Source: an uncultured archaeon (GTDB lineage Archaea; Nanobdellota; Nanobdellia; Pacearchaeales; GW2011-AR1). Taken from it: DNA of 45,827 nt. Location of the stretch: NCBI GenBank assembly GCA_902385625.1, contig CABMGE010000008.1:1-45827 (forward strand), written 5' to 3'. The position numbers and the translations under genes were made by a program. Numbering within the stretch: position 1 is the first letter of the stretch; each line of letters starts with the position of its first letter. Positions 41,801 to 45,827 of this stretch are shown one piece after another. The notes beneath the pieces were generated by a model, which saw nothing but the letters and a program-made list of their open reading frames with translations, ran no database searches and was not told the DNA's origin.

Positions 41801-43597
41801 GTTGTTTGTACAAAGAACTCTGATTGTGGAACAGACACTACTATTTTTTTCCCAACTGTAAAAAATGTTGCTTTAAATAAACCAACAACTGAAAATGTTC
41901 CAAATCCTGGAGCTCCAAGCAGCAGAATGTCACCAAACAATGCTGTTGATGGAAATATTAATACTTGGTGGGCAACTGGAAGCAATAGCCCTGCAAGCAT
42001 AACTATTAATTTACAATCAGAATATGATGCTAGTGGATATAAAATATCTTGTGGAGGAGTTTCTGGGGGAAATACTGGAACAATACACTTCTATAATGGA
42101 AATGGCAATGAAGTTGCAACAAAAACATATAGTTGTGCTGGTTCTGGTAATGGGTATTTTGCTTTGATAAGTTCAGTCTCAGGTACATTTGGTCCATCTC
42201 TAAAAGTGAAATCAGTAAAAATCGATGCAACTAGTCCTGCTAATGGGGATTGGATTAATGTATTTGAGTTTGAAATATATTCAACTGTAAACTCTGATGT
42301 TTTCTGCAATGGAAATAGTTTATTTGCAAAGAGTGTTAATTATACATGTAATAATCCTGGAGCTGAAAACAGTTATTGCTCTAACTCTACAAATACTGTA
42401 CTTAAACAAGTTTGCGCACAAAATCAGGTTTGTACAAATGGAGAATGTTCTAGAATAACTTGCTCTTCAAATGCTGATTGCAATGACAATAATGCTGGAA
42501 CAACTGATACTTGTATAAATCCAGGACAAACAGATTCTTATTGTACTCATACAAAATGTTATACAGAACTAAATCCTAATAATGGGCAAACTTTCTCTGT
42601 AGGAAATGATCTTGATGAAATCTATAATTTTGTTAAAAGTAAAACTTCTGTAGGAACTTGTCCTTTATCTGGAGGAGGAAATGCATTTTTGCTTGCTAAG
42701 GTTCCATGGTGTACTGGAAGTTGTTCTGCTTTTTCAGCAAGTCAACTAGATCCTACTGCAAAAAAGATTTGTAATCTTGCAGGATACAAAGATGTAGCTT
42801 CATGGGATAGTTTCTATAATATGGATGGCGGAAGATGCAATTATTTTACTCCTGCTGATGACTGCTTATGGTTCTGGGATGGAAATACTTGGCAATATTC
42901 AAACAGCAATAATGGAGCTGACAAATTCAATTACAGATGGATAACAAAACTAACATGTGTTAACAAACTGCCTCAATGCAGTGATGGAATTGATAATGAT
43001 AATGATGGAAAAATAGATTATCCAAATGATCCTGATTGTGCAACTCCAAATGATAATAATGAAGGAACACATACTTGTGGAGTTGTTTGCTCAAAAGATT
43101 CTGACTGCAATGATAATAATGCAGGAACAACTGATAAGTGCATAAATCCTGGTCAACAAAACAGCTATTGCACTAATAATCCAACTTGTATTGGTTCTGC
43201 TACTGATCAAAATGCAGATGTTTGCAAAACTGGATGCCCTGGAAATTGCGGCGGAAGTGACTGGAATATTGGACTTCCAAAAGGAGTTAAATGTTCTGGA
43301 AGTGTAACAACAATTGATGCTCTTGAAAACGATCCAAAAGCTACAGCTGTATTTGGAATTAATTCAGGAAGACTTGAACCTGAAAGTCCAGGTGGACTTG
43401 CTACATTCAATAAATTTTGCCAATTATATACAGGAGACCCTACATCATATGCAACTTATGGAAGAGTGCATAGATATTGCGGTGGTGGAAATAATAACTT
43501 TTGGTGGGATGGAAGTAAATGGCAATATCAATCTTATACTGCAGGTAAACTAAATGTTCAACTTGTTACATGTGCAACAGGTTGTGTGCAGTGTTAA
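35813..43597 (+). CDS. Giant secreted Cys-rich repeat protein with embedded discoidin domain
   Basis: The protein has 2594 residues. A signal peptide ends at VSA (about 34), then an alpha/beta N-terminal domain (35-240) is shared with the gene at 44480. Next are about 20 long Cys-rich units (around 65 residues: NSDCGTNG, FITYTCNNPG, CSNG-x-C) mixed with about 12 short ones (around 36 residues: CNDNN...DKCINPG...CTHTP) and one MopE-like metal-binding unit (PNVYPGAMEICNGIDDNCNG, about 990-1050). An F5/8 type C domain (about 2011-2160) is inserted inside a long unit. Two C-terminal domains end in WWDGSKWQYQ-like motifs. N-x-S/T sequons are numerous. There is no membrane anchor. It is a likely adhesin or surface fibre. 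Confidence 0.8.
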   Translation: MSKINCKKKVNRKAFFSVLVASLILILLVGIVSAADVAYIYNNKLRIDNNFKKLFSDMGLTVETIPATKIATTDFSKYKLIFVGDERFTDSLKIPVGKYPTVVTNYYYGYQWGLTDFDGISELARTEPLSVRINSTEQVIQVYTEAKYDIMNNVAIPYYYLGNNDKAAGLFQAAGTYSGNAYNLGDVISYAEKGTRLSNGKTTNGRVCFFGIVESDYWTEDAKQMAMDCIGYVATVCNHDSDCGNEVIGYPYCEDNDIFKDKIKPICENPGTVLSNCSFETTSTKLDNCIFGCLDGECKPECSIFDLSNCINESYSDNYCSNGNVVKDHITPTCSLTNTCSSINSTENVESCPHGCSNGECIIQCSTNSSCGQDGLSDQKVCKDNKVYQEELTFTCNDPGTKNSFCTNVTADKLIETCSNQCLNGQCVTVICSHNSDCDDSNTHTDDICQNPGTPQSNCIHNIIRCINNSECGTNGFLGQLFCKSTNIFDKYITYTCNNPGTSNSSCSSSNEDQLFTTCPNKCADGQCVRCTMDTDCDDSDITTEDKCMSPGTPQSNCQNLPIKCSSSSQCGQDGFTGNRYCLGGSSYEDFISYTCNNAGTAGSSCSSLTKPILREDCSFECLNGDCINCFGNSDCGPNGYTGSPFCQGKTIFQDFITYTCNNPGTKNSFCTDSTDNKLKQTCAGACFKGQCKDVKCNSDSECDDNDAYTLDECNNPTTTSSYCTNTLYNCITDQDCGITGYSGQEFCMIDNVFKVYYTSRCMNAATTRSYCDNSVIQKLISDCGRDSCDSYSPNYCKPDGNVYHSRICYDRGCANQACFANPTNDESLVQTCSSRGCTDGKCNTIVPASITCYTDLECTDNNPHTLDTCISPGTEQSSCSHAPIACLNDNECNDNTPNTADKCLNPGTVNSVCSHTPISCNSNSDCGTNGYIGNLFCQGTSVFQNFITYTCINPGQTSSSCNSSTNALLKQPCLSNQLCVNGNCVSNPCVDNDHDSYDTCNPGTSGDDGKPADCNDNNPNVYPGAMEICNGIDDNCNGQVDEGTNICGSNQLCVLGQCTPVLCSMDSDCNDFNTHTQDSCINPGTAQSACIHTPIICLNDNECNDNNLYTLDKCINPATIQSSCTHTPIICLNDNDCNDNNPGTIDKCINPATITSACTHTPVTCNSNSECGQNGLINGLFCQNNNVFQNFITYTCNNPGQITSSCSGVISSISKQNCSSSQICSNGVCNNIVCSKNSDCGTNTFVGDKNCANDDVYQNFLSFTCNNPGQESSYCTNSTTSKISKDCDDETETCSNGNCVPLNISCTKNTDCGTNAYLNQLFCSGDSIFDKYITYTCINPGQPTSHCNNSISDKFKSNCPEGKTCSNGACVTVTCTQNTDCGTNGFIPGLSCQNNSAFQNYISFTCKNPGQQNSYCTNSTAPQFKQICAPGQTCSAGVCNNIICTKDLDCGTNVFTGDLFCQNNDIFQYFTVYKCNNPGQITSSCSITSSPLLNKTCAANQICSNGVCTNVVCTKNSDCGTNGFNGNSFCTNGDVFKNYTTYICNNPGQTNSYCSNTILPKISKDCDDEMQTCSNGNCINLTVNCTKNSDCGTNAYLNQLFCSGNSVFDKYITYTCMNPGQPSSYCNNSISDKFKSDCDYGKICSSGTCVPVTCVNDSQCDDSNAHTKDTCVNPGQQNSTCTHTPIPCLNNLECGTNGLIGNLFCTGNNITQNFITFTCNNPGQTNSYCSNSTAPQFKQTCLANQVCSNGACTNVVCSKNSDCGTNGLIGNLFCTGNNITQNFISFTCNNPGQLNSYCSNSTAPQFKQTCAANQICSNGVCNNIVCFNDSQCDDSNTHTKDTCVNPGQTSSTCTHTPIPCLNNLECGTNGFVNGLFCQNNSLFQNFITFTCNNPGQTNSYCSNSTAPQFKQACLPGQICDAGTCKNVICSKNSDCGTDGYVGNLFCQDNGVYQYFTTYTCKSPGTLQSSCSVSSSPQLKETCSSSQTCSNGACKNVVCTKNSDCGTDTTIFFPTVKNVALNKPTTENVPNPGAPSSRMSPNNAVDGNINTWWATGSNSPASITINLQSEYDASGYKISCGGVSGGNTGTIHFYNGNGNEVATKTYSCAGSGNGYFALISSVSGTFGPSLKVKSVKIDATSPANGDWINVFEFEIYSTVNSDVFCNGNSLFAKSVNYTCNNPGAENSYCSNSTNTVLKQVCAQNQVCTNGECSRITCSSNADCNDNNAGTTDTCINPGQTDSYCTHTKCYTELNPNNGQTFSVGNDLDEIYNFVKSKTSVGTCPLSGGGNAFLLAKVPWCTGSCSAFSASQLDPTAKKICNLAGYKDVASWDSFYNMDGGRCNYFTPADDCLWFWDGNTWQYSNSNNGADKFNYRWITKLTCVNKLPQCSDGIDNDNDGKIDYPNDPDCATPNDNNEGTHTCGVVCSKDSDCNDNNAGTTDKCINPGQQNSYCTNNPTCIGSATDQNADVCKTGCPGNCGGSDWNIGLPKGVKCSGSVTTIDALENDPKATAVFGINSGRLEPESPGGLATFNKFCQLYTGDPTSYATYGRVHRYCGGGNNNFWWDGSKWQYQSYTAGKLNVQLVTCATGCVQC

Positions 43598-43603
43598 GTA
43601 GAG

Positions 43604-43715
43604 TTGTTTTTTCCTTAAGTAAATTAAGTAAAAAACAATTTAATACTCGATTTACTCTGGGATTAAATTGCTAACTCCTCCAAAGGACTAAGTCATTTTT
43701 TACAAAGTAAAAAAT
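43604..43715 (-). repeat. Multi-hairpin dispersed element (copy I)
   Basis: It begins 6 nt after the stop of the giant gene. Modules: a plus-oriented hairpin with CTTAA/TTAAG and GTAAA loop (43604-43638), a minus-oriented GTAAA hairpin with an imperfect inner stem (43637-43669), the GCTAAC...CTAAG module (43670-43694), and ATTTTTTAC-AAA-GTAAAAAAT (43695-43715). It parallels 6831-6915 module for module. Confidence 0.65.
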
Positions 43716-43886
43716 TACCTTGTTTAAAGTTGAGATAAATAGTAGTGAAAAAATCTTTGCTTAAAATAAGATATTTTCTAAGAGTTAGCTCGCAAAACAT
43801 GGTTTCTCATGCTAGTAATCTTTAAAAATGGTGTAACTCTCAAGTAATCCATGATTTTTGATATTAAAACGGTGAAATCTGAAGAA

Positions 43887-44483
43887 ATGGTGAAGAACAT
43901 TAATCGAATAAGTCTGGTATTCATAACTATGCTTGTTATAATATGCTCTTCTGTTTATGTTTCTGCAATAGCAGCTAATCTTGGAAACGCAAGAATGGTT
44001 CTTCATGCAAATACAGGAGATATAATTGAAAAAACAGTTCTTGTAAAAAATGTAAATAATGAAACAATAAATATAGAAGCTGCTGCTTCTGGAGACTTGG
44101 CTAGTGATGTTACAATCAAGAACCCAAAATTCAGTCTTGCAGAAGGTGAAGAAAAGAATATTGAACTTTCAATTAAAGTCAAAAAAGAAGGAACTACTGA
44201 AACTAAGATTAATGTAAAGTTTATTTCACAAGAGACTCAAAAAGGAGTTGGACTAAGTTCAACAATTATTGTTATTGCAGGAGAAGGAACAGGTTTCCCA
44301 GATGAGCCTACTACTACAGAACCTAAAACAAATACAAATTCTAAATTAACTCTTGTAATTGTTGCAACTGTTGCAACTATTATTTTAGTTATCTTGCTTG
44401 GTTTATTATATTTATTTTCAAAAAAAAGAAGTGAACAAAAAGACCTGAAAATTAAACCTAAAAAAGAAAGTGAAAAGAAGTGA
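43887..44483 (+). CDS. Membrane-anchored Ig-like (NEW3-type) surface protein
   Basis: The protein has about 198 residues. A signal peptide (MVKNINRISLVFITMLVI, ending YVSA) precedes a single Ig-like domain whose GDIIEKTVLVKNVNNETINI and LAEGEEKNIELSIKV strands match the NEW3/alpha-galactosidase-associated type. A Pro/Thr linker, one transmembrane helix and a Lys-rich cytoplasmic tail follow. ATG 43851 is an alternative, leaderless start (TTTAAAAATGG 27 bp upstream), but gives an unusually long signal-peptide N-terminus. Its stop overlaps the GTG start of the next gene (GTGA), so the two are coupled. It may hold the next giant protein at the membrane. Confidence 0.7.
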   Translation: MVKNINRISLVFITMLVIICSSVYVSAIAANLGNARMVLHANTGDIIEKTVLVKNVNNETINIEAAASGDLASDVTIKNPKFSLAEGEEKNIELSIKVKKEGTTETKINVKFISQETQKGVGLSSTIIVIAGEGTGFPDEPTTTEPKTNTNSKLTLVIVATVATIILVILLGLLYLFSKKRSEQKDLKIKPKKESEKK

Positions 44484-45827
44484 AGAGCAAAGTTGTTTTT
44501 TTCAGTGTATTGTTACTTGTATTATGTATAAACCAAGTTATTGCAGCTGATGTTGCATATGTTGTTAAAACTTCAACAAGCTCTAGTGTAACTTCTGCTT
44601 TGGATGAACTTGGGTATACTTATGATGTTATAACTGATTCACAAATAGCATCGACTAATTTTACAAATTATTCAGTTATTCTTGTTTCTGGAAATGTTGC
44701 AAATCGTGCAAAACTTCCACTTTCTTCAAAAAGCACATTTTTTATTGTAGATTATATGACAACAACGAGTGATGTTGTAACTCTTGCTTGGCCTGGATCA
44801 TCTGTTGTTAGTTCAAGCACAATGTTTTCTAATTTTGAACAACTTGGAACTCCTTTTACAGAAGGTTTTTCAACAATTAATTTTCAGGCATATTCTGCTT
44901 CAAAATCAATTTATTATCTTAAAATAAAACCTTCAGATGTTACTCGTGTTGCACTAACAACAGGTTCTGGAAGTCCTTCTGCAATTGTTGCGTATTCAGA
45001 CAGGGAAGGACTTAGAAATGTATTTTTTGGTTTTTCAAGTACTGACTATTGGACAACAGATACAAAAAAATTATTCAAGAATGCACTTATCTGGAATGCA
45101 AAACAACAATGTACTGATAATGATGGAGATTATTATATAAGTGAAAATACAAATATTAATTTTTGCAATAATGTATGTGGGCCAAACAAAGACTCAGTAT
45201 GTATTGGAAACAAGGACTGTAATGATAATGATCTAGGAATCTGGCATAGAATTAATGGTTATCGGGACCTTGATAGTGATTCTTTCGGGTCTGGAGACAT
45301 TGTAAGCATTTGTTCTGGAAATAGTTTACCTTCTGGATACTCTGACAATAGTCTTGACTGCAATGATAATGATTCAGGTTCATATCCTGATGCAACAGAA
45401 ATTCCATATGACTCAATTGACCAGAATTGCGATGGCCATGATATTGCTGATATTGATGGAGATGGCTATTGCAAGCAGGGTTATGTAATATTTGCAGCAT
45501 TTATCCAGTGTCCAAATGAATCAGGATTTGTTGGAACAGACTGTAATGACAATGATGCAACTGTTAATTCTGCTTCTTCTGATCCTGAAAAAAGCTGCGA
45601 TAATAAGTCTCCAATAATTCAGGCAATTGAAAAAATAACAAAAAATGAAGCTGAAAATATAACTATTACAATTGATGCAACTGATCCTAATGGCGATAAT
45701 ATTGAATACTCAATAAATGATTCGAGATTTGTGCAAGATCTTGATAATAAAAATGTTTTTACATGGGAAACAGGATATGATGATTCTGGAACTTATTCTT
45801 TTGAAGTAAATGTAACTGATGGAAGAC
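44480..45827 (+). CDS. Secreted giant protein, 5' part (cut by window end)
   Basis: 449 codons run without a stop to the edge of the window. It starts at GTG 44480 (GTGA overlap with the previous stop). The signal peptide is KVVFFSVLLLVLCINQVIA, followed by ADVAYVV, the same domain start as in the 2594-residue protein (ADVAYIY) and ending with FFGFSSTDYWTTDTKK like FFGIVESDYWTEDAKQ there. Then come MopE/thrombospondin type-3-like calcium-binding units (DCNDNDSGSYPDATE, DIDGDGYC, DCNDNDATV) and the beginning of a cadherin/Ig-like repeat (ITIDATDPNGDNIEYSI). It is a probable Ca-binding surface protein; the C-terminus is unseen. Confidence 0.78.
   Translation, partial: MKSKVVFFSVLLLVLCINQVIAADVAYVVKTSTSSSVTSALDELGYTYDVITDSQIASTNFTNYSVILVSGNVANRAKLPLSSKSTFFIVDYMTTTSDVVTLAWPGSSVVSSSTMFSNFEQLGTPFTEGFSTINFQAYSASKSIYYLKIKPSDVTRVALTTGSGSPSAIVAYSDREGLRNVFFGFSSTDYWTTDTKKLFKNALIWNAKQQCTDNDGDYYISENTNINFCNNVCGPNKDSVCIGNKDCNDNDLGIWHRINGYRDLDSDSFGSGDIVSICSGNSLPSGYSDNSLDCNDNDSGSYPDATEIPYDSIDQNCDGHDIADIDGDGYCKQGYVIFAAFIQCPNESGFVGTDCNDNDATVNSASSDPEKSCDNKSPIIQAIEKITKNEAENITITIDATDPNGDNIEYSINDSRFVQDLDNKNVFTWETGYDDSGTYSFEVNVTDGR

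Noticed and set aside
36500..43100. Possible CRISPR or tandem DNA repeat array
   Set aside because: The periodic similarity follows codon frames of Cys-rich protein repeats of about 36 and 65 residues, spacing is irregular, and no short exact repeat with unique spacers exists.

Overview
The window is a strongly AT-rich piece of an archaeal genome, most likely a DPANN lineage of the Pacearchaeota/Woesearchaeota type. The evidence for this is TATA-box promoters about 25 bp before start codons (several genes look leaderless), Shine-Dalgarno sites of the GGTGAT/GTGAT type elsewhere, an AbrB-PhoU regulator, PMT-like GT-C glycosyltransferases, two MNT/HEPN pairs, and very large secreted Cys-rich repeat proteins containing N-x-S/T sequons. 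I found no rRNA, tRNA, transposase or CRISPR array.

Layout: 0.06-1.1 kb holds an intact MNT/HEPN toxin-antitoxin pair with a palindromic operator. 1.2-6.7 kb holds a membrane glycosyltransferase, two small unknown genes and a 1085-residue helical-repeat protein that ends in an aminoglycoside-phosphotransferase-like kinase domain. At 6.9-7.8 kb an AbrB-PhoU regulator is divergent from a compact five-gene operon (8.0-10.6 kb): a small beta-rich protein, a radical SAM/SPASM enzyme, a 56-residue peptide behind a perfect ribosome binding site, a C39-like cysteine peptidase and a small unknown protein. This operon looks like an undescribed peptide-modification (RiPP) system. 11-15 kb is accessory: a secreted YG-repeat protein, a candidate structured RNA, a BRO-N/DinD-like gene, and a convergent DUF4258-like/DUF2283 pair in which the first gene carries an in-frame TAG. 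15.4-27.6 kb is a surface-glycan locus: a membrane-anchored protein, a GT-C enzyme, four GT2/GT4 transferases, a flippase, an acyltransferase, a nucleotide-sugar epimerase and a DPM-like transferase. Its AT-richest part, about 17.9-24.35 kb, looks like an exchangeable cassette.

28-45.8 kb is dominated by secreted proteins. Four of the five YG-repeat paralogues are here. They share a conserved signal peptide end and a Cys-x11-Cys signature. After them come a small Ig-like protein, a 2594-residue Cys-rich repeat protein with an embedded discoidin (F5/8 type C) domain, a membrane-anchored Ig-like protein, and the start of a second giant protein that shares the first one's N-terminal domain and is cut by the window end. 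A second MNT/HEPN pair lies among them, and its HEPN gene is broken.

The most unusual non-coding feature is a dispersed family of about fifteen intergenic hairpins. They have an A/T outer stem, a short inner stem that covaries between copies, and a GTAAA-type loop. Some copies are built into 100-180 bp multi-hairpin elements. One such element splits the second HEPN gene, which suggests that the family is, or was, mobile.
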